From: DASXUC01 sp036004445
GTDB taxonomy: Bacteria; Sysuimicrobiota; Sysuimicrobiia; Sysuimicrobiales; Kaftiobacteriaceae
Length of the DNA stretch: 64,000 nt
Assembly (NCBI GenBank): GCA_036004445.1
Contig: DASYRL010000051.1
Coordinates: 1-64,000 of the forward strand
Reading direction: 5' to 3'
Within the stretch, counting starts at the first letter, position 1. The number at the start of each line of letters is the position of its first letter. Positions 27,186 to 36,674 of the stretch are shown in pieces. The notes under the pieces are model-generated. The model saw only the letters and a program-made list of their open reading frames with translations. It was not told where the DNA came from and ran no database searches. Position numbers and translations under genes: made by a program.

Positions 27186-28640
27186 CTACGGCACCGCACT
27201 CTCAAGACGGGACGTACCCCAGATTCCCGGAGGGAGCTGGAGCAGAGATTGAATATTCGCACGCTGCACCATACGTGTCGTTTCTTCCGTCGCCAGCTCT
27301 AGTGTGTCATCTTCATCTAGAGTGAGACACCTGCCATCGGCGACAATGGGCCTGCCGTCGACAAATACGTCGGTCACGTCGGCCGCCGTCGCGGCATGAA
27401 CCAACTGCCACAGGGGCATCATGGAGGGCACAAGGTGAGGCCGCCATAGGTCGACTAGAGTGATGTCTGCCTTCTTGCCGATCTCGAGGGAACCGATCTC
27501 GGCCGCCAAGCCAACCGCCGCCGCGGCGTCGATCGTGACAGATTCCAACATCTTGCCAGGTGGGAGAATACTCGGATCGTGGAAGTGCGCCCGCTGCAGC
27601 CGTTGCGCGGCCCGCATCGCTTCAAACAAGTCGAACGTCCGGTCGGGAGCGCTGGCATCGCTAGTCACGGCCACGTGCACCCCCAGGTCCACGAGCTCGG
27701 GAACGGGGCAGCGGGCGGCGTACGCGCGATGGGCTTTCGGGCAATGCGCGACTTTCACGTCCAACTCCCGGAGGATTTCTTGATCCTCGATCGTGATGCC
27801 GGTACAATGTGCGAGCAGAACGTCCGGCCCGAGAAATCCCTTGAAATTCTCGTGGACGTGCTCAACCTCCCCACGGTAAGCGTGCGTGTGAATGAATGTA
27901 CCGTAGCGGTTCCCCAGTCTGCGGATATCACTCGCCTGTCGAGCCGCGACCCGCAGTTCCTCAACAGTGGGAGATTCACTATGGGGAACCGCAGGCATGT
28001 AGGCAGGGCCGAGCATCAACCTGATCCGTCCTCCGCACGTGCCGTGCAAGCCGCGGACCAGTTCCTCCGTGACCGCCAGACACCGCTCATATGTCGCCTC
28101 GTAGCTCTGTGATCGATCCCCCTCCCACCGGGTAAATTTCCTCGGCCAGGGAGGGCCTGGAGGGCCGACGCTGATGATCGTCCGTCCCCCGATCGCTGCG
28201 GAACCTCGGGCAAAGGCGTGCCCATATTCCGGATCATCGGTACGCGGCTCATTGCCGAGCATCATCACCCCGCAGGTGATGCCAGACTTAGCCCGCTCCA
28301 GCGCGGCCAGCAGTCCATCTGCATGCCAATAGTCGGGGGTTGTGGCGTTAAAGTACACGTCGGCAATCACGCTAAGCCACGTTCTCGATGGAAGGTAAGC
28401 CCCGATCATCTTGAACAGGGTGTGTCCACCGTGGGCGTGCGCGTCGATCAGACCCGGAAGAATCGCCTTCCGCCGGGCGTCGATTTTCTTTAGTGGCCGA
28501 ACCCTAGCCACGACCTCGGCTTCTGGGCCGACCGCGACGATCCGGTCTTCCATGATTGCTACCGCGCCGTTCTCAATCACGCGGCGTTCCGGATCCATGG
28601 TGAGGACGACCCCGCCTACGAGGAGTAGATCGGCATTCAC
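27186..28640 (-). CDS. Amidohydrolase, SsnA/AtzA-TrzN (subtype III) type
   Basis: 484 residues from a GTG start with GGAGGG upstream. The start overlaps the preceding stop (GTGA). Metal motifs: LIDAHAHGG (His68, His70), a His in FIHTHAYRGE, a His in LLAHCTG and Asp in TSDASAPDRTFD. Beta-sandwich segments flank the barrel. Relatives deaminate or dechlorinate N-heterocycles or hydrolyse guanidino/amide groups. The position after a hydantoinase and a CodA-like gene supports catabolism of N-heterocycles. Confidence 0.87.
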   Translation of the reverse strand: MNADLLLVGGVVLTMDPERRVIENGAVAIMEDRIVAVGPEAEVVARVRPLKKIDARRKAILPGLIDAHAHGGHTLFKMIGAYLPSRTWLSVIADVYFNATTPDYWHADGLLAALERAKSGITCGVMMLGNEPRTDDPEYGHAFARGSAAIGGRTIISVGPPGPPWPRKFTRWEGDRSQSYEATYERCLAVTEELVRGLHGTCGGRIRLMLGPAYMPAVPHSESPTVEELRVAARQASDIRRLGNRYGTFIHTHAYRGEVEHVHENFKGFLGPDVLLAHCTGITIEDQEILRELDVKVAHCPKAHRAYAARCPVPELVDLGVHVAVTSDASAPDRTFDLFEAMRAAQRLQRAHFHDPSILPPGKMLESVTIDAAAAVGLAAEIGSLEIGKKADITLVDLWRPHLVPSMMPLWQLVHAATAADVTDVFVDGRPIVADGRCLTLDEDDTLELATEETTRMVQRANIQSLLQLPPGIWGTSRLESAVP

Positions 28641-30094
28641 GGATCGGTACCCTCCATCCGTTCGTCTCCCGCGGAAGCGCGGGACCGGGGGACATCGGGC
28701 TGCCGCGGGAACAACTGTCGTGTAAGGAATCTACCGCGCCCGCGTCCGGGAGCAACGAGACAGTGCCCATTCCTGGCCACAGCCTTACCGCCGGCAATGG
28801 TCATCACCGGCCACCCCGACAGTTCCATCCCTGCGTACGGGCTCCAATCGATCGGGGAATCGAACGCGGCAGCTGAGATCTTCAACCGTCTCCCGGGGTC
28901 AATAAGCACGAGGTCAGCGTCGCTACCGGGCTGGATGGCGCCTTTTCGCGGGTACAGGCCAAACACCCGCGCGGGATTCGTGCTGAGGACTGCGACCAGT
29001 TGAGGCAGTGTGAGAATCCCGGTCAGCACGGCGTGTGTGTACATCACGGGAAACCGGGCACCGATCCCAGGGAGTCCATTGGGTACCCTGGTGAAGTCGG
29101 CACGCCCCCGATCTTTAGCCGCCATATCGAATCCGCAGTGGTCGGAACTGACTACCGATAGCACGCCGGTGGCCAGCCCTTCCCATAGGGCCTCCACATC
29201 GCTGGCAGGCCGCAGAGGGGGACTGCAAATGAAACGATGGCCGTCTGGTTCCGAGTACACTCCTTCCGTGAGGGTCAGGTAGTGCGTGCATGTTTCAGCA
29301 AACACCTTGACGCCACGCGCCCGAGCCGCACCAACCAACTGCAGCCCATCACGGGTGGAGAGATGGAAGATGTAAAGCGTGCCATGCGAGCGTTCAGCAA
29401 AGAAGAGGGCCCGATTGATCGCTTCCGCCTCCACATCGCTGGGCTTGGTGTGGGCAAAATCCATCGCGGTCGTCTTGGCCTGACGGACGGCCTGCTCGGT
29501 GTTGAATTCGGCGATGGGAGCGTTCTCCGCATGCACGCCTACCAAACCGCCGCGCGTTGCAGTCTCACGCAGGGTGTTGAACAGCATTGCATCGTCTGCC
29601 ATCCGTCCTTGCTTGCGATAGATCATGTAGAGCTTAAACGACGGCAGGCCAGCCGTGATGAGCGTGGAAATTGCATCCAATGTCTCTGGCGTCGTGCGCG
29701 TGAGCGCCGGGTGCACGGAGTAATCGATTACAACCCTGCCTTCGGCCTCCGCCCGCCGTGCGGCGACCGTCGCGATCGGATCGAGATCGCGCTGGATTGC
29801 AAAGTCAATCACAGCGGTCGTCCCACCGGCCGCGGCCGTCCCGGACCCAGTGGCAAAATCGTCGGCGGCGCTGACCCACCCATCGTCCAAGAAAATTCGG
29901 TGGCCCAGATGCACATGCGGATCCACGAGCCCGGGAAATACGAGCAGGCCTGAGGCATCAATCATCTCTCTCGCCTGCGGCAGGATCCCAGGCCCGGCGA
30001 CGGCCACGATACGGCCGCGCCGAATAGCAACATCCCCATCGAAGACGCCATCAATCGTGACGATCGTACCGCCCCGCACAACCAGATCCAGCAT
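28637..30094 (-). CDS. D-hydantoinase / dihydropyrimidinase
   Basis: 485 residues. Motifs: GLVDPHVHLGH (His60, His62), carboxylated Lys154 (LPSFKLYMIY), His in VGVHAENAP, His in IFHLSTRDGL and Asp in SSDHCGFDM. Length and motif spacing fit dihydropyrimidinases well. The reaction is hydrolytic ring opening of hydantoins or dihydropyrimidines. It lies 42 bases after the CodA-like gene and overlaps the next gene by four bases, so all three amidohydrolases are probably one transcript. Confidence 0.92.
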   Translation of the reverse strand: MLDLVVRGGTIVTIDGVFDGDVAIRRGRIVAVAGPGILPQAREMIDASGLLVFPGLVDPHVHLGHRIFLDDGWVSAADDFATGSGTAAAGGTTAVIDFAIQRDLDPIATVAARRAEAEGRVVIDYSVHPALTRTTPETLDAISTLITAGLPSFKLYMIYRKQGRMADDAMLFNTLRETATRGGLVGVHAENAPIAEFNTEQAVRQAKTTAMDFAHTKPSDVEAEAINRALFFAERSHGTLYIFHLSTRDGLQLVGAARARGVKVFAETCTHYLTLTEGVYSEPDGHRFICSPPLRPASDVEALWEGLATGVLSVVSSDHCGFDMAAKDRGRADFTRVPNGLPGIGARFPVMYTHAVLTGILTLPQLVAVLSTNPARVFGLYPRKGAIQPGSDADLVLIDPGRRLKISAAAFDSPIDWSPYAGMELSGWPVMTIAGGKAVARNGHCLVAPGRGRGRFLTRQLFPRQPDVPRSRASAGDERMEGTDP

Positions 30095-30136
30095 CCATCC
30101 TCCCTGTGCCCGGTTGCTACCTTCCTGCTGTCACGA

Positions 30137-31426
30137 TCAGCCGGCGTGCAGCCGGGTCGAGACCTCAGTCTCTGCGATCACATTGCCCCGCTTGAAGACC
30201 CACCGCCGAGTCGTTTCGCCAGCGAGCAGTTCATCGATCGACCGAGCGGAAAACACGACCAAGTCGGCGTAGCGTCCTGGCTCCAGACCGTAGCCCTCCA
30301 GCCTCATAAGACGGGCCGGCGCAACGGTGTGCAGACGGAGCATCTCGACGAAATCGTCGTCGGTGACAAGATGACAGGCCAGCGCGGACACGATTGCGTT
30401 CTGAAGCAGGTCAGTGTTGCCGAAGGGCATGAAAGGGTCGCGGATATTGTCGGTCCCCACAGCAACCTGCACGCCTGCCGCCCGCAGCTCACGAAGGCGG
30501 GTCACCCCGCGGCGGGTGTGGATCGCATCGCTACGTCCGTGGATATACATGTTGCTCGCAGGCAACGCCACGACAGCGACGCCGGCGCGGCTAAGAAGCT
30601 CCACTACGTTCGCCCGGAGATCGGCAGGGATCGAGTCAAGCGCGGAGAGGTGGCTGGCGGTAACCCTGCCCTGATAGCCTTCCGCGATCGTCTTTTCCGC
30701 CAGATAGACAGTCCCCAGACCGTCTGGATAGAGGCGGCCGTCCGCATGGCGGCTGACCGCGCGGGTGTAGTCACGGTCGATATCCAGATCGACATGGACA
30801 TCGATGTCCCGGTCAAAGGTCACGGCGAGGCGGAACACAATGTCTGTTTGCGCCTTCAGGGCCTCCGCATCGGCAGCGATACTAAGATGGCCTCCCACGA
30901 CATCTGCGCCGAGGCGGAGGGCCTCGTTCATCAACTGCTCCGTCCCGGGTTGCTCGAGAATCCCCTCCTGCGGAAACGCGACGATCTGCAGATCCACAGT
31001 GCCCCGCCATTCGTTGCGCAGCGACAACAAGGCCTCCAGGCCCTTGAGGCCCACAATGGGATCGATGTCTACATGCGTGCGTATCGCAGTCACGCCGTGC
31101 GCAATGCCCTTACGGAGCGCACGCGCGGCACGTACCCGCACGTCCTCGACGGTGAACGTCGCTTTCGCTTCCTTCATCCGGCGTCGCGCCTCTCCGATCG
31201 TCCCGCTGACATTGGGCACGCGGCTGGCGAGGAACGCTTTGTCGAGGTGGGCATGCACGTTCACCAAGCCTGGCAGCACGACGCGACCCCCAGTCGGGAT
31301 CCTTCCAGTCGGGTCATGGGCAGCGCCGTGCGGGTGGACTGCTGCGATTACGCCGCCACGGATCGCCACGTCAACCGGGGGCCTGTGCCCCCAGAGCAAA
31401 GCCTCTTCGAGAATTAGCGTCGACAT
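30137..31426 (-). CDS. Cytosine deaminase-like amidohydrolase (CodA/AtzC type)
   Basis: 429 residues. Metal motifs: GLVNVHAHLDKAFL (His58, His60), TASHLSALDS and Asp in GTDNIRDPFMPFGNTDLL. The HAHLDK and GTDN-RDP segments resemble cytosine deaminase, isoguanine deaminase and N-isopropylammelide hydrolase. The enzyme should use one divalent metal to deaminate or hydrolyse an amino-substituted ring. It lies downstream of a peptidase remnant and upstream of the hydantoinase, so it may act just before or after ring opening. Confidence 0.87.
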   Translation of the reverse strand: MSTLILEEALLWGHRPPVDVAIRGGVIAAVHPHGAAHDPTGRIPTGGRVVLPGLVNVHAHLDKAFLASRVPNVSGTIGEARRRMKEAKATFTVEDVRVRAARALRKGIAHGVTAIRTHVDIDPIVGLKGLEALLSLRNEWRGTVDLQIVAFPQEGILEQPGTEQLMNEALRLGADVVGGHLSIAADAEALKAQTDIVFRLAVTFDRDIDVHVDLDIDRDYTRAVSRHADGRLYPDGLGTVYLAEKTIAEGYQGRVTASHLSALDSIPADLRANVVELLSRAGVAVVALPASNMYIHGRSDAIHTRRGVTRLRELRAAGVQVAVGTDNIRDPFMPFGNTDLLQNAIVSALACHLVTDDDFVEMLRLHTVAPARLMRLEGYGLEPGRYADLVVFSARSIDELLAGETTRRWVFKRGNVIAETEVSTRLHAG

Positions 31427-31459
31427 GACAGGCTCTCGAGATCCACCGCCACTTCCTCT

Positions 31460-31759
31460 CTAGCGGGCCAGCACGTTTGTCGCGACACCGTCTTGGCCTC
31501 CAATGAGTCGTCCATCGGGTAACCAGCGGGGCGGTACACAGCGGTGCTTGCCCAACGTCAACTGCCTCGGGGAACATGAATCACCATCGAGGGCTACCAG
31601 CACCAGTTGTGAGCGATAGGTGTCCCGTTCGGAATCGATCTCGTTCCGCACATGAACCGCGTGCGGGCCAGTGGGAGAGACCTGCGGTTCACCATCCACC
31701 GCAGGTCCAACAGGTCCTCGATAGTGATAGCTCGTTTTCCCCGTCGGTGTCGGCTTCAT
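31460..31759 (-). pseudogene. N-terminal fragment of an S9 prolyl-oligopeptidase-type protein
   Basis: 99 residues starting at an ATG that overlaps the dppB stop by one base. Segments DGEPQVSPTGPHAVHVRNEID, YRSQLVLVALDG and RQLTLGKHRCVPPRWLPDGR match the first beta-propeller blade of S9 peptidases, normally over 600 residues. No catalytic domain follows; the CodA-like gene starts 33 bases later. Either a truncated remnant or a surviving short coupling ORF; the first is more likely. Confidence 0.6.
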
Positions 31760-32694
31760 CAGTCATACGTGATCCGGGGATCAATAACCACATAGAATAG
31801 GTCCACCGTCAGGTTCACCATCACATACGTAACCGCGCTCAATAGAACAAGCGTCTGGACGAGCGGAAAGTCCTTGCCCAGGATCGCCTCGACCATCAGC
31901 CGCCCCAGGCCCCGCCGCGCGAAGACCGTCTCCGTGATCACCGCCCCCGCCAGCAGCGACCCAAATTGCAGCCCGACAACGGTGACAACAGGGATCAGCG
32001 CATTGCGGAGGGCGTGGCGGTAGACGATGGAAGACTCCGGCAGGCCTTTGGCGCGAGCCGTCCGCACGAAGTCTTCGTGCAGAGTTTCGAGGAGGCTGGA
32101 ACGCGTCAGGCGTGCGATCAGGGCCGCCGAGAAAACGCCCAGGGTCACCGCCGGCAGGACCAAGTGACTGAAACTGCCCTCTCCTGAGGTCGGGAACCAG
32201 CCAAGGTACACTGAAAAGATGATAATGGCCATCAATCCGAACCAGAAGGTGGGCATCGCCAGTCCCCAGGTCGCTGCCACCATGGTGAACGTGTCGATTA
32301 GGGTTCCACGTTTGACAGCCGCCACAATGCCCGTCAAGATACCAAACACCACCGCGAAGATCAGGGCCGCCAGTCCCAGTTCAATGGTAAAGGGTAGTTC
32401 GCTTTTGATGATGTCGATGACGCGTCCCTGCAGGGTGATGGACTTTCCGAAATCGCCGCGCACCGCTTTTGCCACGAAACTCAGGTACTGCATCATCAAC
32501 GGCTTGTCCAGTCCGAACTCCCGCCGCAAACTCTGCAGTCGTGCAGGGGGCACCTCCTGGATGTTATCGACCTGCCGGTAGAGGAGAAGAATGGGGTCGC
32601 CGGGGACGAGGTACAACATGAGAAAGACGATTAGAGTTACCCCCAAGAGGATAGGGACCAGCCCAATCAGCCGTCGGGCAACATATCTGAACAC
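31759..32694 (-). CDS. ABC transporter permease, DppB type (system 3)
   Basis: 311 residues from a GTG start (MFRYVARRLIGLVPILLGVTLIVFLMLYLVPGDP). It has the usual six helices, the EAA loop (HEDFVRTARAKGLPESSIVYRHALRNALIP) and C-terminal FYVVIDPRITYD. It follows the binding-protein gene after a 48-base gap with a hairpin. The gene order here is permease C, binding protein, permease B, unusual for this family, where B and C are normally adjacent. Confidence 0.92.
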   Translation of the reverse strand: MFRYVARRLIGLVPILLGVTLIVFLMLYLVPGDPILLLYRQVDNIQEVPPARLQSLRREFGLDKPLMMQYLSFVAKAVRGDFGKSITLQGRVIDIIKSELPFTIELGLAALIFAVVFGILTGIVAAVKRGTLIDTFTMVAATWGLAMPTFWFGLMAIIIFSVYLGWFPTSGEGSFSHLVLPAVTLGVFSAALIARLTRSSLLETLHEDFVRTARAKGLPESSIVYRHALRNALIPVVTVVGLQFGSLLAGAVITETVFARRGLGRLMVEAILGKDFPLVQTLVLLSAVTYVMVNLTVDLFYVVIDPRITYD

Positions 32695-32710
32695 GACAAA
32701 TCCTCAGGCC

Positions 32711-32733
32711 GGGGGCGACCGGCCGCCGCCCCC
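32711..32733 (-). repeat. Stem-loop after the system-3 binding-protein gene
   Basis: 7-bp arms GGGGGCG (32711-32717) and CGCCCCC (32727-32733) with a 9-base loop, in the 48-base gap between the binding-protein stop and the dppB start. It has no T-tract in the direction of transcription. Confidence 0.5.
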
Positions 32734-32742
32734 CGCAGAAAA

Positions 32743-34344
32743 CTATCTGGACAGCCACGCGTCGTAGAAGCGTGGCCATGAATCATACGGATAGAATACG
32801 TCTTGGACCGTATTGCGCATGAGCCACGGGTAATACTCGTCAACGAGCGGAATTCCCGAGGCGGAGACGAGAATGATCCGCTGTGCGCGACTCACGAGAT
32901 CCCGCTTTCGTTTCAAGTCCATGGTCACGTTGAGCTGATCAACGATGCGATCCAGCTCAGGATTGCACAATCCTGACGGGCTGTCTGGGAACTGGCACGC
33001 CCAATCTTCGATGCCAAACAGCAGACCCGGACCGCTTCGGCTGCGCAGCACGATGTCGACTTGCCGCCGCTCCATCACGCTGAACCACGTCGCCAAGTCC
33101 ACGATGCGGATCTTCATATCGATGCCGACGTCCGCCAGCATGGCTTGAATCGGCTGTACTTCGTTGAGGAACACTTGGGGTTCGACGGCCTCGATCTGCA
33201 GCCGCTTTCCGTCCTTCACCCTAATCCCGTCCGAACCCAATCTCCATCCCGCCTGCTCTAGCAGCTCGCGCGCCCGCTTCGGATTGTAGGGAAAGTTGAA
33301 CGGTTTGAATTGGTCGAGAGAGCCGGGTTCCCAGTTCTTGCCAGCAATAGTCCCGTATGCTACGCGCGCCAGGCCCGAGTAGCGCGGGAGCCGGACGAGC
33401 ACCTCCCGGTTCATCGCATGGGCGATGGCCTGACGCAGCCGCTGATCATCGAGAGGCGGCCGCTTGACGTTGATGTGGAGGGCCCGGGTGGTTCCCGCCT
33501 TCAGGTTCAGGGCGCCCGCAAACCCGCGACGCTTGCTCCACTCGCCATAGACATGTTGCAGCTGCTGCCCCTCGATAAACTGCACCTCGTCGCGTTCCAA
33601 GGCGGAGAGCCGCGTCGTAGGTTCCTGCACGGTCTTGAAGATGAGGTTGTCCAAGTATGCGGGCCCGGAGTGCTTGTAGATGGGAGATCCCCACCGATAC
33701 TGAGGGAAACGCTCCATCACAATCTCAGTGCGCTCTACGTACCGGACTAACTTGAAGGGACCTGTTCCCACCATCACCTTGCTGCCGTAGTCAGCACCAG
33801 CTGCCCGGACGGCAACCGGGGAGTGAAACCCAATCCGATAAGCCTGGATGTCCCACCAGAAGCCCTGGGGACGCTTCCAAGTTATGCGAATTGTGAACCG
33901 GTCGACGACTTCAGTCCCTACGTAATCTTCACCGCCCATGAGGCTGTAGCTGAACGCGTCCTTTTCGGCAAACCGATCGAGATTAAACTTGGCAGCCGCT
34001 GCGTCGAATCGGGTCCCGTCGTGGAACACCACATCGTCGCGCAGCACATACGTAATGCTGCGGCCGTCCGCCGAAACCGTCCAGCTCTTGGCCAGCGCTG
34101 GCTTGGGCTCGCCCGTCTTAGGATCGAGTCGCGCGAGCGGGTCGAGCAGGTGCTTCCCGACGAGCCAGTTTAACGTGGCCCGAGCTTCTTTTGGATCGAG
34201 CGAGCCGACTGCCGAAATGTTCCACGCGACCGTCAGCGTACCACCCTGTCGGGGGGCGGTCGTCTGAGCCAAAGAAGGCGCCAACAGCCCACCGATGATG
34301 CCTACGGCCATGAGCAAAACGAAGATACGCCTATGCCTACTCAT
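32743..34344 (-). CDS. ABC transporter substrate-binding protein, family 5 (system 3)
   Basis: 533 residues. The signal peptide has a basic start (SRHRR) and hydrophobic core to about residue 26 (GLLAPSLAQ), with no lipobox Cys. The mature part has GGTLTVAWNISAVGSLDPKEA, SWTVSADGRSITYVLRDDVVFHDG and RLRQAIAHAMNREVL. ATG 34344 lies five bases after GAAGGTGG; a GTG at 34353 is the longer option. It sits between dppC and dppB. Ligand unknown; the context suggests cyclic amides or peptides. Confidence 0.9.
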   Translation of the reverse strand: MSRHRRIFVLLMAVGIIGGLLAPSLAQTTAPRQGGTLTVAWNISAVGSLDPKEARATLNWLVGKHLLDPLARLDPKTGEPKPALAKSWTVSADGRSITYVLRDDVVFHDGTRFDAAAAKFNLDRFAEKDAFSYSLMGGEDYVGTEVVDRFTIRITWKRPQGFWWDIQAYRIGFHSPVAVRAAGADYGSKVMVGTGPFKLVRYVERTEIVMERFPQYRWGSPIYKHSGPAYLDNLIFKTVQEPTTRLSALERDEVQFIEGQQLQHVYGEWSKRRGFAGALNLKAGTTRALHINVKRPPLDDQRLRQAIAHAMNREVLVRLPRYSGLARVAYGTIAGKNWEPGSLDQFKPFNFPYNPKRARELLEQAGWRLGSDGIRVKDGKRLQIEAVEPQVFLNEVQPIQAMLADVGIDMKIRIVDLATWFSVMERRQVDIVLRSRSGPGLLFGIEDWACQFPDSPSGLCNPELDRIVDQLNVTMDLKRKRDLVSRAQRIILVSASGIPLVDEYYPWLMRNTVQDVFYPYDSWPRFYDAWLSR

Positions 34345-34391
34345 CCATACCACCTTCTTTCTCTTGTTGTTGCTGCATCGGGCCGTCCTGT

Positions 34392-35300
34392 CTATTGCTT
34401 GCGAACCTTGCGCACCTTCGGATCAAGGATGTCCCGAAACCCATCTCCCAACAGATTCACGGCCAGCACGGTTAGAGTAATCGCCGAACCGGGGAACACT
34501 GTCAACCACCACGCCTGCCGTATGAACGGGCGCGCGGCGGACAGCATCTCTCCCCACTCCGGGGTGGGTGGCTGGGCGCCGAGACCCAAAAAACTGAGCG
34601 AGGCTGTGGTTAGAACCGCGGCTCCGACCCGCAGCGTGGCCAGCACGAGTACAGGACCGACGACGTTCGGCAGGAGATGGCGAACCATGATCCGTGCGTG
34701 ACCGCATCCCAGAGCCCGCGCGGCGAGCACGTACTCCCGCGATCCTTCGCTTAAGACGCTTCCACGAACCACCCTGGTGAACGCCGGAATCGACGCGACG
34801 GCTACAGCCAGCATGGCGTTGAGAAGAGAAGGCCCCAGGACGGCGACAATCACCAGAGCGAGAAGAAACCCGGGGAAAGCGAGAAAGATGTCGATCATCC
34901 TCGAGATAATCTCGTCTGTCCATCCGCCGAAGTAGGCGGCAATGACTCCCAGCGGCACTCCGGCGAGCATGGCGATCAGCACGACTAGCAGCCCGGAGCT
35001 GAGCGAGAGGCGGCCCCCAAACAGAACGCGCGCGAGGATGTCGCGGCCGAACGGGTCGGTCCCGAAGGGATGCGAACGCGTCGGCGCCTGCAGCGCGACC
35101 AGTACGTCCTGCTTCAATGGAGAGTGCTGCGATAGGATCGGCGCGAGGAGTGCCAGCACCACGATCGTGGACAGTAGCACTAAACCGACTATGGCCGAAG
35201 GATGCTGCCAGATCAGGCGGTGGAGAGGGACACGCCGGCGGATGCGCAAAGCCCCCGAGGCCTCAGGCTCACGGATCTCAGCTGACTGCATAATTCCCAC
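34392..35300 (-). CDS. ABC transporter permease, DppC type (system 3)
   Basis: 302 residues from GTG 35300, or 299 from ATG 35291; AGGA stands four bases before the GTG. Hallmarks: HPFGTDPFGRDILARVLFG, the EAA loop (SREYVLAARALGCGHARIMVRHLLPN) and NLLGDGFRDILDPKVRK. It is the first transporter gene of system 3, 109 bases after the upstream metallolyase-like gene. No ATPase gene is nearby. Confidence 0.92.
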   Translation of the reverse strand: MGIMQSAEIREPEASGALRIRRRVPLHRLIWQHPSAIVGLVLLSTIVVLALLAPILSQHSPLKQDVLVALQAPTRSHPFGTDPFGRDILARVLFGGRLSLSSGLLVVLIAMLAGVPLGVIAAYFGGWTDEIISRMIDIFLAFPGFLLALVIVAVLGPSLLNAMLAVAVASIPAFTRVVRGSVLSEGSREYVLAARALGCGHARIMVRHLLPNVVGPVLVLATLRVGAAVLTTASLSFLGLGAQPPTPEWGEMLSAARPFIRQAWWLTVFPGSAITLTVLAVNLLGDGFRDILDPKVRKVRKQ

Positions 35301-35409
35301 AAATTCCTGCTTGATTTTCAGGTTCCACCTCTCTCATTCGAGAGAAGGAGAGCATTGCCCGCCGGTCGTGCGGAACAGCAGTCCCCCGTGTGACGATCGA
35401 AACCCTAGA

Positions 35410-36633
35410 TCATGACGCGCGTGTCTCTTGCAACACGCGGCGTGCGAGCCGTTCAACCTCGACTTCGGTCAGGTACACCGGGTAGCCCGTTCTCGCTTCG
35501 AGCACTGCGCGGATTTCGTCGTTGACCCTCCGCACGGCCTCCTCATCGTGAGGCAGGCCCAATTGCAGTAGTTTCTCCCGGGCCGCTCCTGACTCGTCAA
35601 CTGTGTTCAGGCCCCAGACCACGGTGTATTCATGTCCGACTAGACTTGGTGCTATCAGGTGGACATACTCTCGACCGTGAAGTCGCGCTTGGAGCACCTC
35701 GCGGACATAGAGGTCGTACTCCATCAAGTAGGCGAGATCTCCAACCAGTGGCTTGTTTGGATGAACCGGGAGGCCCGTCGCCTCTCTGACGACCTGGGAG
35801 TAGGCACGTATCTTGCTTAGATCGAGCCCGGTCTCCACCCCGTAGAAAACCTCAAGAGAGACCGCGACCTCTTCCAAGGCGGCAAGCCCGTTGTCCGTCG
35901 CGATTCCATTCATCGCGACGTCCACTCCCTGGGCGCCTCCAGTCACCGCCGCACACGTAGCGGACGTGGCATGGCCAAGCATGTTGTGGATGTGCGGCAC
36001 GATCGGCACGTCGCGGGTCAGGTCACCGCGGAGTGCTTTCATGTAGTAGCGCCAAGCTTCGGGGATCGTCGGTCCCTTGTTCTCGTGGATACCGACATAG
36101 ACGATCTCCCGATCGAGCAGAGCATTGATCTGGCGAGCCATCTCGCTGGGCGGAACGTGTTCTATGCGGCCGTTCACGGCCATGGTCTTGGCGACTACGA
36201 CGCCTTGCTTCCGTGCGTAATCGTAGAGCTCTGGAAACCGACCGGCGTCGCCGCGGGTCAAATCGACGCCGTCGGCCCCCCGCTCGATTGCTGCATCGAT
36301 GCTCTCTTCCGTCAGCCACGCCGTTCCGAAGAGTTTGAACCGTCGCGGTTTCAGGTTGGCCACCGCCTCGAACATTTCCAGGATGCGTTTCGAGGGCGGC
36401 TTCCAGCCTGCAACCAGATTGACTATCATGTACTGTACGCCGACTTCGTCGGCCATGCGGGCGATTTCCACCGCACCTTCTGCCGTCCAGTAGCATCCGG
36501 GGGTCTCCGTCATCTTCCGCAGAGTCGAATCGAGGACAAACACACGCGGCGGGCACTCAAATTCGCCTGTGACCTCTGGAAAGAAGTTCATGGGATTCAC
36601 GGACCACTTTCCTGGATTGTGCCAGGCTCTCAC
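35410..36633 (-). CDS. DRE-TIM metallolyase-like protein, paralogue 1 (HMGL/isopropylmalate-synthase superfamily)
   Basis: 407 residues from GTG 36633, which has AAAGGGGG upstream and gives the same N-terminus (RAWHNPGKWSVNPMNF) as its two paralogues. The barrel opens with VFVLDSTLRK at 32-41. In the family this reads D-x-T-L-R-D-G, and the second Asp binds the metal; here it is Lys40. The later metal site is retained as PHIHNMLG and NGIATDNGLAALEEV. The superfamily makes or breaks C-C bonds next to a carboxylate or CoA ester. It is separated by 41 bases from the DUF1028 gene. Reaction unknown. Confidence 0.8.
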   Translation of the reverse strand: MRAWHNPGKWSVNPMNFFPEVTGEFECPPRVFVLDSTLRKMTETPGCYWTAEGAVEIARMADEVGVQYMIVNLVAGWKPPSKRILEMFEAVANLKPRRFKLFGTAWLTEESIDAAIERGADGVDLTRGDAGRFPELYDYARKQGVVVAKTMAVNGRIEHVPPSEMARQINALLDREIVYVGIHENKGPTIPEAWRYYMKALRGDLTRDVPIVPHIHNMLGHATSATCAAVTGGAQGVDVAMNGIATDNGLAALEEVAVSLEVFYGVETGLDLSKIRAYSQVVREATGLPVHPNKPLVGDLAYLMEYDLYVREVLQARLHGREYVHLIAPSLVGHEYTVVWGLNTVDESGAAREKLLQLGLPHDEEAVRRVNDEIRAVLEARTGYPVYLTEVEVERLARRVLQETRAS

Positions 36634-36674
36634 TGGTATCCCCCTTTCATCAAACCGTCCCGGCGATCGAGACG

